A program made the translations under genes and the position numbers. From Ruminococcus sp. (GTDB taxonomy: Bacteria; Bacillota; Clostridia; Oscillospirales; Acutalibacteraceae), in NCBI GenBank assembly GCA_017473775.1, contig JAFUJH010000012.1, positions 1 to 59,147 on the forward strand: DNA of 59,147 nucleotides. Direction: 5' to 3'. The first letter of the stretch is position 1, and each line of letters opens with the position of its first letter. The notes under the pieces are model-generated. The model was not told the DNA's origin and made no database searches. It saw nothing but the letters and a program-made list of their open reading frames with translations. Of this stretch, positions 51,794 to 59,147 are shown one piece after another.

Positions 51794-51999
51794 TAGCGTG
51801 TTATCCTTAACGGAGAACACGCAGCGATATAAATCCCTTGCGGGATTTGCGATATTCCCTTCAGGAGCGATATAAGGCTACGCCTTGCGATATGCCCTCT
51901 TGGGCGTGAAGGGATTTATATCATATCGCATTGGCGCAAAGCGACAATATATCGCACGAGCAAAGCGAGTATATCGCGTTTGCTTGCAAACATATCGCC
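51794..51999. repeat. Modular hairpin array C (linker GCGATAT, 4 + 4)
   Basis: The left-end hairpin has stem GCGTGTT/AACACGC around TCCTTAACGGA. Then GCGATAT occurs at 51824, 51849, 51867 and 51887, and inverted ATATCGC at 51923, 51949, 51971 and 51992. Spacers of 11-19 nt are mostly hairpins: AAATCCC TTGC GGGATTT, TCCC TTCA GGA, AAGGC TAC GCCTT, GCCC TCTT GGGC, GTTTGC TT GCAAAC. The array lies upstream of the terminator at 52007, so it should be transcribed with the acetyltransferase gene. Confidence 0.85.
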
Positions 52000-52006
52000 T
52001 AACAAA

Positions 52007-52052
52007 AAAGAGAGAACATTTCGGCTATAAACCGATTTGTTCTCTCTTTCTG
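52007..52052 (+). terminator. Terminator of the CpXC-acetyltransferase operon
   Basis: Stem AAAGAGAGAACA/TGTTCTCTCTTT (52007-52018/52038-52049) with inner CGG/CCG pairing, then CTGTTTG. Confidence 0.8.
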
Positions 52053-52182
52053 TTTGTAAATCTGGGTTTGGGCTTAGCCCATTCTGCATTTGTCCATACA
52101 AATGCGATGCTGGTTCTTGACTGAAGTTGAAGGATTTTCAATTTTCCACTAAGAACATCACCCATTTTCATCGGGTTTTGAT

Positions 52183-53076
52183 TTATTTCAGGGCTTCTTT
52201 TGCTTTTTCTATATCTTTGTCTATAGCTTCTCTGAGCTGTATAAGGGAGTCAAACTTCTGCTCCGGACGGATAAATGACACAAGCTCAAGGGTGACGCAT
52301 TTTTCGTAGAAATCCCCCTGTGTGTCAAGGAGAAATGCCTCAACCGTAGGGGACTCGGAGCCTACTGTGGGCTTGAGCCCTATGTTGGCTACTGACTTGT
52401 GGGCTTTGCCGTCAATCAATGCATAGCAGGCGTAAACGCCGAACTTGGGCAGGAGCTTCTCAGGTGAGACAGCTACATTCAGGGTAGGGGTGTCTATAGT
52501 CCTGCCGATGGCGTTGCCGTGGACTACCTGTCCGCTGAGGGTGTATGCTCTGCCAAGAAGTCGTTTTGCTTTTGTAACATCGCCTGCAGACAGCAGACTT
52601 CGTATCTCGGTGGAGGAAACAGTGATGTCCTCTGTGACAAACTCCTCAACACAGGTGACCTCTATACCCTCTTTTTCACAAAGAGTCTGCAGGGTGTGAG
52701 CATCTGCCGATGCACCCTTGCCGAAGCGGTAGTTGTAGCCGCAGAATACAGCCTTTGCACCCAGAGCATCTTTGAGCACAAGGGTCACAAACTCCTGTGC
52801 CGAAAGATTGCACACAGAGTCAAAGGTTGCGTTTATCATAATCTCTGTGCCGCAATTTTTTATTAACTGCCTCTTTTCTTCCTCTGTTGCCAGAAGAAAG
52901 GAGGCTTTTTTATTGGGATTGTCGCAGAAGGTGAAAACTGCAGGGACGAGTCCCTTTGATTTTTCACTCACTGCGGCACTGATTACTGCCTTGTGTGCAA
53001 GGTGTACGCCGTCAAACCGTCCCAGAGCCACTGCAGTGGGACTGCTCAGCTTGCAGGGGTAGTTGTGTACTTTCAC
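52183..53076 (-). CDS. ribF: Bifunctional riboflavin kinase / FAD synthetase
   Basis: A 297-aa protein. The N-terminal FMN adenylyltransferase domain has GRFDGVHLAHKAV (about 19-31), GYNYRFGKGASAD (about 114-126) and VSSTEIRSLL. The C-terminal riboflavin kinase domain (about 180-297) has GNAIGRTIDTPTLNV, GVYACYALIDGK and TVEAFLLD. It makes FMN and FAD from riboflavin. The start is GTG at 53076 with GAGGAA upstream. It is 7 nt downstream of asnB, in an unusual operon; ribF is more often beside truB or rpsO. Confidence 0.94.
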   Translation of the reverse strand: MKVHNYPCKLSSPTAVALGRFDGVHLAHKAVISAAVSEKSKGLVPAVFTFCDNPNKKASFLLATEEEKRQLIKNCGTEIMINATFDSVCNLSAQEFVTLVLKDALGAKAVFCGYNYRFGKGASADAHTLQTLCEKEGIEVTCVEEFVTEDITVSSTEIRSLLSAGDVTKAKRLLGRAYTLSGQVVHGNAIGRTIDTPTLNVAVSPEKLLPKFGVYACYALIDGKAHKSVANIGLKPTVGSESPTVEAFLLDTQGDFYEKCVTLELVSFIRPEQKFDSLIQLREAIDKDIEKAKEALK

Positions 53077-53083
53077 TTTATAA

Positions 53084-55126
53084 TCATTCCTCAGAGTTTT
53101 CTGCAGGAGCAGCTGTATCTTCTATAAGGTTTTCGTCAATGCCTGCTCCGTCCTCGTCGTCAAACGCCATACCGAACAGGGCATCCAGACGCTCAGGGTC
53201 AGGAGTACCGATGGTGCTCTGTGCTATCTCCTGTGTTTCGTTCTCGGCAATAGCTTCAACCTCGGCAATTGCATCCTCTTTAATCTCTGTTGCAGTTACT
53301 TCCTCAAAATACTGCTTGTACCAAATAAGGAACACATACACTGTCCATACATTACGACTGGTGTCAGCAACTCCCTCGTAGTGGTCATCAAGCCAGCTCA
53401 GGAGCACATCAATATTAAAGAACTTCTGTGCAGTGGGAGACTGGAACTCCTGCTTGACTACATTGTAGTATTTCTCGTCTCTGAGCCATACACGGGTAGG
53501 CACAGGGAAGCCCAGCTTCTCTTTCTCTGCTGTCTCCTGAGGCAGATGTCTGAGTGCCGCCTGACGCAGTGCGTACTTGGTATTTACTCTGTTTACGCGA
53601 AGCTTTGCGGGAATTCTGGAAGCAACCTTCCACACTTCTTTATCAAGGAAGGGAACTCTCAGCTCCAGAGAGTTTGCCATACTCATTCGGTCAGCCTTCA
53701 GCAGAATATCGCCAACCATCCACAGGTTGATATCCAGATACTGCATCTTGGTAACATCGTCGTATTTTCTTGCTCTGCGGTAGAAGGGCTTGGTTACATC
53801 CTGAGGACGGGTTGCAATGGAGGGGTCCTTCAGGAGCTCGCACTTCTCCTCGTAATTATACATAAATGCGTTGCCGATGAATGCTTCCTCCAAGGGGTCG
53901 CAGGCACGGATAAGGTAGTCGCGTCCCTTGATATCGGGCATTTTCCGTGCAATATTACGCAGAAGCTTTCTCACAGGATAGGGAACAATCTTGTGATAAA
54001 GACGCTGATTCATAGGTGAGCGGTATACCTGATATCCGCCGAACAGCTCGTCTGCACCCTCGCCTGAAAGCACAACCTTGACATGCTCTGACGCAAGCTT
54101 GGATACAAAGTACAGAGCTATGCAGGAGGGGTCGGCAAGAGGCTGGTCCATAAAATACTGCACCTTTGGTACAGCATCCCAGAATTCCTCGCTTTTGATA
54201 AGCTTGGTATGGTGGTCAACGCCGATTTTCTCAGAAAGTCGGGATGCCCAGCTTATTTCGTTGTATTTTTCTCCGAAGTCAAAGCCAACGGTAAAGGTCT
54301 TTTGGTCTGCAAAATAGGTGGACACATAGCTTGAGTCAACACCTGAGGACAGGAAGCAGCCAACCTCAACATCAGCAATCTTGTGTGCGTTGACGGAATT
54401 TTCAAAGGCGGCCTCAATCATATTTACTGCGTCATCTTCGCTTAAATTCTCATCAGGGTCAAACTTTGCCTCAAAGTAACGCTCGGTCATAACCTCGCCG
54501 TGCTTGTACCACAAAAAGTGTCCGGGAAGCAGACAGTATACACCCTCAAAGAAGGTCTCGGGGGGTACTACATACTGGAATGAAAGATAATTATCCAGTG
54601 CTTTTATATTAAATTTTTTCTCAAACTTAGGATGCTCAAGGATGCTCTTAATCTCAGAGCCGTACACAAGCTCGCCGTCAATGACGGTATAGTGCATAGG
54701 CTTGATGCCGAAGAAGTCACGGGCAATGAACACAGAGCCGTCCTCTTTGTTGTAGATAGCAAAGCCAAACATACCGCGGAGCCTCATAAGCATATCCTCG
54801 CCCCACTGCTCAAATCCGTGAACAAGCACCTCACTGTCTGTCTCTGTATAGAAGGTGTGACCTGATTCTATAAGCTCCTCGCGTAACTCTTTGTAGTTGT
54901 ATATCTCACCGTTGAAAGTGAGTACAAGAGTCTTGTCCTCGTTGTAGATAGGCTGATGGCCTGCGTCTACATCAATAATGCTCAGACGGCGGAAGCCCAT
55001 AGCGATTTTGTCATCCTCATAAAATCCAGAGGAGTCGGGGCCTCTGTGAGTGATGACCTCTGCCATCTTCCTCACTGTTTTGCTACGGTCGATTACTTCG
55101 CCTGTAAATCCGCAGATACCGCACAT
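53084..55126 (-). CDS. asnB: Asparagine synthase (glutamine-hydrolysing)
   Basis: A 680-aa protein. The N-terminal glutaminase domain has nucleophile Cys2 (MCGICGF), RGPDSSGFY, FNGEIYNYKEL and GDGSVF-type strands. The synthetase domain has a pyrophosphatase loop at CFLSSGVDSSYV (about 250-261) and GEGADELFGGY. It makes asparagine from aspartate, ATP and glutamine. The C-terminal 70 residues are an acidic extension (ATEIKEDAIAEVEAIAENE..) beyond the usual family length of about 610. The ATG at 55126 has AAAGGA about 12 nt upstream. It has its own promoter at 55212-55240, and ribF follows. Confidence 0.94.
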   Translation of the reverse strand: MCGICGFTGEVIDRSKTVRKMAEVITHRGPDSSGFYEDDKIAMGFRRLSIIDVDAGHQPIYNEDKTLVLTFNGEIYNYKELREELIESGHTFYTETDSEVLVHGFEQWGEDMLMRLRGMFGFAIYNKEDGSVFIARDFFGIKPMHYTVIDGELVYGSEIKSILEHPKFEKKFNIKALDNYLSFQYVVPPETFFEGVYCLLPGHFLWYKHGEVMTERYFEAKFDPDENLSEDDAVNMIEAAFENSVNAHKIADVEVGCFLSSGVDSSYVSTYFADQKTFTVGFDFGEKYNEISWASRLSEKIGVDHHTKLIKSEEFWDAVPKVQYFMDQPLADPSCIALYFVSKLASEHVKVVLSGEGADELFGGYQVYRSPMNQRLYHKIVPYPVRKLLRNIARKMPDIKGRDYLIRACDPLEEAFIGNAFMYNYEEKCELLKDPSIATRPQDVTKPFYRRARKYDDVTKMQYLDINLWMVGDILLKADRMSMANSLELRVPFLDKEVWKVASRIPAKLRVNRVNTKYALRQAALRHLPQETAEKEKLGFPVPTRVWLRDEKYYNVVKQEFQSPTAQKFFNIDVLLSWLDDHYEGVADTSRNVWTVYVFLIWYKQYFEEVTATEIKEDAIAEVEAIAENETQEIAQSTIGTPDPERLDALFGMAFDDEDGAGIDENLIEDTAAPAENSEE

Positions 55127-55211
55127 AATATTCAAATCCTTTCTATAAATAGAAATAGCTGTATTATACACTTGCCTTTAATATATCAAAGACACTAATT
55201 TTCTAATTTAT

Positions 55212-55240
55212 AGTATAACACATAATTTTTTGCTGTGCAA
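55212..55240 (-). promoter_or_regulatory. Promoter of asnB-ribF
   Basis: TTGCAC (55235-55240), a 17-nt spacer and TATACT (55212-55217), about 80 nt before the asnB start. It lies downstream of the structured RNA's terminator. Confidence 0.65.
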
Positions 55241-55284
55241 TAAAAAGAGAGCGGATTGTGACGCATACAGAATAATTTGTGTCA

Positions 55285-55528
55285 AAACCAAAGGCACCGT
55301 ACCAGAGTTTAGTACGGTGCCTTCGGAAAAATGAGGGGATGCAAGTAGTCTCACTTGCCGGTCAGCCTGAGGATATAGGAACAAAAATCACACAGGGGTA
55401 TCAGGTCCTGCGGTTTGCACCCATATCGCTCAGGTTGACCGTGTACAGGCTGCAGCCTGTATAGGAGGGTAGAACATTCGTCATTCTCTCTCTGACGGTA
55501 CCTGTGAGTTGCGGTCTCATCAGGTACA
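55285..55528 (-). ncRNA. Structured non-coding RNA candidate of about 240 nt
   Basis: On the minus strand, from an extended -10 promoter to a terminator. The hairpins, in plus coordinates, are 55498-55507/55516-55527 (GTACCTG.TGAG), 55479-55483/55493-55497 (CGTCA), 55444-55450/55455-55461 (TACAGGC TGCA GCCTGTA), a long arm 55360-55376/55423-55440 (about 16 bp: GGTCA, CCTGAG, GATAT), 55341-55346/55353-55358 (GCAAGT), and the terminator stem 55291-55302/55312-55323 (AAGGCACCGTAC). No ORF is present. SRP RNA, RNase P and tmRNA core motifs are absent. The many side arms do not fit the single-rod 6S RNA. The family is not identified; raiA-type RNA is one candidate. Confidence 0.65.
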
Positions 55529-55533
55529 ATTAT

Positions 55534-55542
55534 ATTATAGCA
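55534..55542 (-). promoter_or_regulatory. Extended -10 promoter of the structured RNA
   Basis: TGCTATAAT on the minus strand, with an overlapping second TATAAT at 55529-55534. No good -35 is present, as is normal for extended -10 promoters. Confidence 0.5.
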
Positions 55543-55624
55543 AAGCTTTGCGAGACTTGGTGAATAAGTTATTAACTTACCCTGAATTTATATTGTATTT
55601 TTCGTGAAATTATCTGTAAAAATT

Positions 55625-55664
55625 AAAACAAATGTTTGATTTTTTCTTTTATATATGTTATAGT
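55625..55664 (+). promoter_or_regulatory. lexA promoter with LexA-box-like operator
   Basis: TTGATT (55636-55641), a 17-nt spacer and TATAGT (55659-55664). AAAACAAATGTTTG (55625-55638) resembles the Gram-positive LexA box (GAAC-N4-GTTC) with A and T at the outer positions, and overlaps the -35, which fits autorepression. Confidence 0.5.
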
Positions 55665-55743
55665 ATGATTACAGTATGGATTATAAGAAGATTTATCCCT
55701 TGTTTCTATATATAGTATGTGTATTATGAAAGGAGAAATGTGT

Positions 55744-56334
55744 ATGAAGCCTTTGACCAAAAGCCAGCAGAAGGTTTACGATTACATCACTCAGTGTGCT
55801 CAGGAGCAGAGAGTCCCCTCAGTGCGTGAGATTTGTGCCGCCACAGGGCTGAAGTCTACCTCCACAGTGCATCTGCATCTGAAGACTCTGGAGGAGAGAG
55901 GTCTCATTGAGCGTGAGCGCGGCTTCAACCGTTGTATCAAGGTAAGCGGTATGGACCGCTCGGCCTCAGTACCTGTACTGGGCAGGGTCACAGCAGGTGT
56001 ACCTATACTTGCTGTGGAGGACATCGAGATGTACATCCCCATAAGCGAGAGCCTCAGACGAGGCAGAGAGCTTTTTGCTCTGCGTGTAATGGGCGAGAGT
56101 ATGATAAACGCAGGTATTCTGGACGGAGATATTGTTGTTGTTCACCGCACACCCGTAGCCAATAACGGAGATATCGTTGTAGCTATGATTGAGGACGAGG
56201 CAACAGTGAAGCGTTTTTATAAGGAGGAGGGTCACTTCCGCCTTCAGCCTGAGAATGATGATTACGAGCCTATCATCACCGATGAGGTTGTGCTCCTTGG
56301 CACAGTGGTGGCACTGTACAGAACTTTTGATTAA
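55744..56334 (+). CDS. lexA: SOS repressor LexA
   Basis: A 196-aa protein of normal length. The winged HTH (1-70) has PSVREICAATGLKSTSTVHLHLKTL. The autocleavage site is A84-G85 (VTAGVPIL). The peptidase domain has S119 (GESM) and K156 (TVKRF). It represses DNA-damage genes and is cut on RecA filaments. The ATG at 55744 has AAAGGAG at 8 nt; nearer ATGs at 55717-55738 are too close to it or lie upstream. A box-like palindrome overlaps the promoter. The terminator is at 56400-56430. Confidence 0.96.
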   Translation: MKPLTKSQQKVYDYITQCAQEQRVPSVREICAATGLKSTSTVHLHLKTLEERGLIERERGFNRCIKVSGMDRSASVPVLGRVTAGVPILAVEDIEMYIPISESLRRGRELFALRVMGESMINAGILDGDIVVVHRTPVANNGDIVVAMIEDEATVKRFYKEEGHFRLQPENDDYEPIITDEVVLLGTVVALYRTFD

Positions 56335-56349
56335 CATTCAAGAAAATAC

Positions 56350-56376
56350 GTGCCGCCCCTGCAAAGGGGAGCCACG
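56350..56376. repeat. MITE-like element remnant
   Basis: GCCCCTGCAAAGGGGAGCCACGA matches the right end of the element at 1-112 in short blocks (AGGGGAGCCACGA, then CTTTATC). In both places a terminator hairpin follows directly. Confidence 0.55.
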
Positions 56377-56399
56377 AGTACTGCTTTATCTATAAGTTG

Positions 56400-56430
56400 A
56401 GCCGTCGGGTTTTTCCGACGGCTTTTTATA
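56400..56430 (+). terminator. Terminator of lexA
   Basis: Stem AGCCGTCGG/CCGACGGCT (56400-56408/56415-56423) then TTTTATA. Confidence 0.85.
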
Positions 56431-56739
56431 TGCTGTATACAGGCGAATTTGTTACCGCTTTAATTACAAAAATACATCCAAAAAACGGCTTGTGTTTTGT
56501 TGATTTAAAAGAAAAATATGTCGAAAAACATCCCCGAAAAGCCCATTGTTAAGCCAATGACAAAAAAGAAACACAGCGAAAAATCGGATAAAAAACGACA
56601 ACGAACCATTACATCGCTGTCATTTTTTATTACATTTTTGTAACAATTGATTTCTGTTGCTTTTTTACAGTTTTCGGGGGTGCGATAATTCCCATAAAGA
56701 AATAAAAGCGGATGAGTCAACTTGATTTTACAACTTATA
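56431..56739. other. AT-rich intergenic stretch without a gene
   Basis: About 310 nt with no supported coding region; a minus-strand frame here lacks a ribosome site and a family. It holds A-runs and a T-rich tract (56620-56650), but no clear hairpin or repeat shared with the rest of the window. Confidence 0.5.
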
Positions 56740-56804
56740 TTGTGCAATGTGCACAAATTTTAACTCCAAAACAATTTGACACCTGTTGAAAATCTGAATA
56801 TAAT
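56740..56804 (+). promoter_or_regulatory. Consensus promoter with upstream palindrome, G5/3D gene
   Basis: Perfect TTGACA (56776-56781), a 17-nt spacer and TATAAT (56799-56804). Just upstream is TTGTGCA ATG TGCACAA (56740-56756), a perfect 7-bp inverted repeat that may bind a regulator. Confidence 0.75.
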
Positions 56805-56885
56805 GCAAGTGTCATATGCTGAGGGCACCTATGTGTGGCTTTGGCAGACACTGTTTTACGGATAAAAGAAAGGATGTGATGTGCC

Positions 56886-58085
56886 GTGAACAGAAAACTC
56901 ATCTCTGCTCTTTGTGTGGGGCTGATGGCTATTCTTGTATGTGTGTTTGTGTTGACGGTGCAGGCACATACTGCTTCCCCTGATGAGGCTGTGTCGGATG
57001 TATCCGATGTATATACCGACCAGATTCTTGACAAAGCGGATATAGTAGTCAGCGAGAACGACAAGGTAATCCGCACTGACGGCAAGGGCTGTGTTGCCCT
57101 TACTATAGTGAGAGCCTTTGAGGTAAAGGTTGATTACCGCGGTCAGGTGATTGCTGTAGAGTGTACAGAGGGTACTGTTGCAGATGCAATCAGAAAGGCA
57201 GGCATCACTCTTACAGGAACAGAGGAGATTACACCCCCAGCTGACACACCGCTTACGCCTTCTATGGAGATTACAGTTACCGCCGGTTGCGGTGCAACTG
57301 TGACAATCGGCGGCGAGACCGAGACTTATAATGTATCATCAGGTACTGTTGAGGCACTGCTTGCTGATTTAGGCGTAGAGCTTACAGAGGATGATGTGGT
57401 TTATCCCTCACTTTCCGATGAGATATACGACGGAATCGAGATTGTAGTACAGCGTATTGAGTATAAAGAAGAAACAGCAGTTGAGTCTATCGACTATGGC
57501 TATGTGTCTGAGGAAACAAGCAGTATGCTTGCAGGTACATCCAAGATTACACGGTATGGTATCGAAGGCGAAAGAACTGTTGTATCCAAGAATAAGTATA
57601 TTGACGGAGAGCTTGCAGAGTCTGTTGTTATAAGCGAGGAGGTCACCAGGGAGCCTGTTGACCAGATAAAGCTTATCGGTACAGGAGTGCCCAAGACTCA
57701 GAGCAGCTCCTCATCAAAGCCCTCTCAGGGTGCATCTGTCAGCAATAAGGCAGGCACCTTCACAGATGCTTCAGGCAACACGGTTGCTTACACAAAGAAG
57801 CTGACAGGTACATCTACTGCCTACTACGCGGCAGAGGGTGCTATCACAGCCACAGGGGTGCCTGTGTACTATGGCGGCGTTGCAGTTAATCCCAATGTAA
57901 TTCCCTATGGCTCAAAGCTGTATATTGTGTCCTCTGACGGCAGTGTGGTTTACGGCTATGCCACAGCGGTTGATACAGGCGGAGCTCTTATGAGCGGCTC
58001 TGTGCTTGTGGATGTGTTCTATCCTACCTACAACCAGTGTGTAAACTGGGGCAGACGCAATGTAACTGTATATGTATTAAGTTAA
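56886..58085 (+). CDS. Secreted cell-wall protein with DUF348, G5 and 3D domains
   Basis: A 399-aa protein. The signal anchor is at residues 5-27. DUF348-type (YabE-like) segments follow at about 65-195 (FEVKVDYRGQVIAVECTEGTVADAIRKAG, SGTVEALLADLGV). The G5 domain is at about 195-275 (EYKEETAVESI, EGERTVVSKNKYIDGE, SEEVTREPVDQI). A Ser-rich linker leads to the C-terminal 3D domain (about 310-399) with Asp residues in AVDTGG and VLVDVFYP. The layout matches YabE/Rpf-like wall hydrolases such as lytic transglycosylases. The start is GTG at 56886 with AAAGGA upstream. It may remodel peptidoglycan. Transcription is from a perfect consensus promoter. Confidence 0.9.
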   Translation: MNRKLISALCVGLMAILVCVFVLTVQAHTASPDEAVSDVSDVYTDQILDKADIVVSENDKVIRTDGKGCVALTIVRAFEVKVDYRGQVIAVECTEGTVADAIRKAGITLTGTEEITPPADTPLTPSMEITVTAGCGATVTIGGETETYNVSSGTVEALLADLGVELTEDDVVYPSLSDEIYDGIEIVVQRIEYKEETAVESIDYGYVSEETSSMLAGTSKITRYGIEGERTVVSKNKYIDGELAESVVISEEVTREPVDQIKLIGTGVPKTQSSSSSKPSQGASVSNKAGTFTDASGNTVAYTKKLTGTSTAYYAAEGAITATGVPVYYGGVAVNPNVIPYGSKLYIVSSDGSVVYGYATAVDTGGALMSGSVLVDVFYPTYNQCVNWGRRNVTVYVLS

Positions 58086-58088
58086 GAT

Positions 58089-58128
58089 AACGGCTTACAT
58101 CTATCTTTGATGTGAGCCGTTTTATTGT
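58089..58128 (+). terminator. Terminator of the G5/3D gene
   Basis: Stem AACGGCTTACATC/GATGTGAGCCGTT (58089-58101/58109-58121) with one G-T pair, then TTATTG. Confidence 0.82.
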
Positions 58129-58134
58129 TTTTGA

Positions 58135-58270
58135 CGATATGTTTGCTTTGCAAACCCGATATACTTGCTTTGCTCGTGCGATATATCGTCACTGTGTTCC
58201 GATGCGATATGATATAAATCCCGCACGGGATTTATATCGTTGCAAATTCTCCTGACGGAGAATTTGCGAT
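58135..58270. repeat. Modular hairpin array D, homologous to inverted array C
   Basis: The linker CGATAT or GCGATAT occurs at 58135, 58157, 58178 and 58204, with ATATCG before 58240 and GCGAT at the end. Hairpins are GTTTGC TTT GCAAAC, AAATCCC GCAC GGGATTT and CAAATTCTCC TGAC GGAGAATTTG. Read on the plus strand it lines up unit by unit with array C read on the minus strand. It ends at the stop codon of the TtcA-like gene, so it is that gene's 3' UTR. Confidence 0.82.
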
Positions 58271-58980
58271 TACCAACCGCTGATTGAGCCTCTCTCCAAG
58301 GCTCCTAAGATTTTTGACTTCAGGTCGGGGTAACGCTCAGACAGCTCTTTTATAAGGTTGCCTGTCCGTTCTCTCTCTGTGTTTTTGTCCATAGGGCACT
58401 TGCTCTTAACAACAGGGAAGTTGTATCTTTCGGCGAGGGAGGTTATCTTGCTCTCGTCACAGAATATCATGGGACGGATTACAGTTATGTCCTTGATGCT
58501 CAGATATGTGACAGGTCTGAAGCAGGCAACATTGCCGCCGCAGAACAGATTCATCAGCATAGTCTCTGCCGCATCATCAGAGTGATGTCCCAGAGCTAAC
58601 TTATTACAGCCCTGTGCTTTAGCCATATCGTGGAGGATTCCCCGACGCATCTTGGCACACAGTGAGCATGGACTGTCAGTCGCTTTTTCTTCAAATACTA
58701 CCTTTGCAAGCTCTGTCCGTCTGATGATGTACTCTACATCGTTTTCTTTGCAGAAGTTTTCTATGAGTGAGTAGTCTGCCTCTTTGCCCTCAAAGCATGG
58801 GTCGGCGGTGAGGGCTACAACCTGAAACTTCTTCGGATAATAGCGTCTCAAGTGAACAAGCCCCCAAAGCAGTGCAAGGCTGTCCTTGCCGCCTGATACA
58901 CCTACGGCAATACGGTCTCCCTCGTCTATCATATTATATTTATCAATGGCGGCACGCATAAGTCCGCTGTGTTTTTGCAT
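58270..58980 (-). CDS. TtcA-like tRNA 2-thiolation / PP-loop ATPase
   Basis: A 236-aa protein with PP-loop GVSGGKDS (about 27-34), CSLC at about 108-111 in DSPCSLCAKMRRG, GHHSDDAAETMLMNLF and SKCPMD, the third cysteine of the TtcA cluster site. TtcA proteins adenylate a tRNA base and add sulfur with a [4Fe-4S] cluster, usually at C32. It could also be another TtcA/TtuA-family sulfur transferase. The start is ATG at 58980, AGGAG at 8 nt. The stop is fused to array D. The promoter region upstream adjoins an insertion sequence. Confidence 0.88.
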   Translation of the reverse strand: MQKHSGLMRAAIDKYNMIDEGDRIAVGVSGGKDSLALLWGLVHLRRYYPKKFQVVALTADPCFEGKEADYSLIENFCKENDVEYIIRRTELAKVVFEEKATDSPCSLCAKMRRGILHDMAKAQGCNKLALGHHSDDAAETMLMNLFCGGNVACFRPVTYLSIKDITVIRPMIFCDESKITSLAERYNFPVVKSKCPMDKNTERERTGNLIKELSERYPDLKSKILGALERGSISGW

Positions 58981-59037
58981 ATTCATCACTCCTGAATCTA
59001 ATTATACTGTAGGTTTGTCAATGATGCGTTACAAAGT

Positions 59038-59147
59038 TTAATAAAAAACTTCGCCGGTAGATAAGAAGTGATCTAGAAATTCTTTAGGAGACTTCCAACC
59101 AAGCGGACGCATAGGAAAGTTGTTGTATTTTTTGTTGTGAACAGCTA
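59038..59147 (-). mobile_element. C-terminus of an integrase-core transposase, cut by the window edge
   Basis: The minus-strand frame ending at the TAA at 59038-59040 reads HNKKYNNFPMRPLGWKSPKEFLDHF. The YNN-P-R-LGWKSPKEF pattern is the usual end of DDE integrase-core transposases (IS3/IS30-like). The rest lies beyond the window. A terminal repeat may lie near 59008-59035 (starting TGTAGG), but this cannot be confirmed without the other end. Confidence 0.7.

Noticed and set aside
51794-51999. CRISPR array
   Set aside because: The regular spacing tempts, but the repeat is only 7 nt, flips orientation mid-array, and the spacers are hairpins; no cas genes are near.
55285-55528. T-box or leader attenuator of asnB
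   Set aside because: No T-box AGGGTGG-ACCGCG core is visible, and asnB has its own promoter downstream of the terminator.
56505-56756. 83-aa minus-strand frame upstream of the G5/3D gene
   Set aside because: Hydrophobic but without ribosome site, promoter or relative; it overlaps a palindrome and A/T tracts.

Overview
The window looks like the chromosome of a Gram-positive, low-to-mid-GC anaerobe of the Clostridia, most likely a Ruminococcus or other Oscillospiraceae. The basis is a Clostridia-type LexA, AGGAGG-type ribosome sites with frequent GTG and TTG starts, a secreted glycosidase carrying a dockerin and a starch-binding-like module (an arrangement known from the amylosome of Ruminococcus bromii), ECF-type vitamin uptake, and B12-dependent methionine synthesis. 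The species call is inference. No rRNA operon or CRISPR array was seen, and only one tRNA gene.

Layout. 0-1 kb: a divergent SLOG-domain/XRE-regulator pair with shared operator-like palindromes. 1-12 kb: LepA, an FAD/Rieske oxidoreductase, a very large GLUG-type surface protein, a small redox protein, an M14 carboxypeptidase and an OmpR-type two-component system. 12-19.4 kb: a metF / stand-alone methionine synthase reactivation protein / metH operon, then aspS and hisS. 19.6-23.9 kb: an ECF S-component, a wHTH-fused LicC-like cytidylyltransferase, a small membrane protein and a YidC-CDP-glycerol glycerophosphotransferase fusion. 24-35.6 kb: CapA-like protein, tRNA-Thr, small accessory genes, several lipoproteins, a purine permease, a sigma/anti-sigma pair and an Fe-S scaffold/GGGtGRT pair. 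35.8-46 kb: an AT-rich surface-polymer region with a second glycerophosphotransferase next to a YidC-sulfatase fusion, two glycosyltransferase-like genes, a second ECF sigma/anti-sigma pair and a lipoprotein/XRE pair. 46-59 kb: the dockerin glycosidase, coiled-coil and CpXC proteins, an acetyltransferase, asnB-ribF, a structured RNA candidate, lexA, a G5/3D-domain cell-wall protein, a TtcA-like enzyme, and the edge of an insertion sequence.

Two themes stand out. First, YidC-type membrane domains are tied twice, at separate loci, to teichoic-acid-type chemistry: once fused to a glycerophosphotransferase, and once fused to a sulfatase/LTA-synthase-like domain beside a free glycerophosphotransferase. 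The positive groove residue typical of YidC is Lys in one and Asn in the other. This suggests a polymer assembly machine built on a repurposed insertase fold, and it is the best candidate here for an undescribed system. Second, intergenic DNA is unusually structured: four modular arrays of short hairpins separated by a fixed linker word that flips orientation mid-array, a two-hairpin MITE-like family (one copy encodes the end of a protein), locally re-used terminator stems, and a decayed REP-associated transposase lying between two copies of one such stem.
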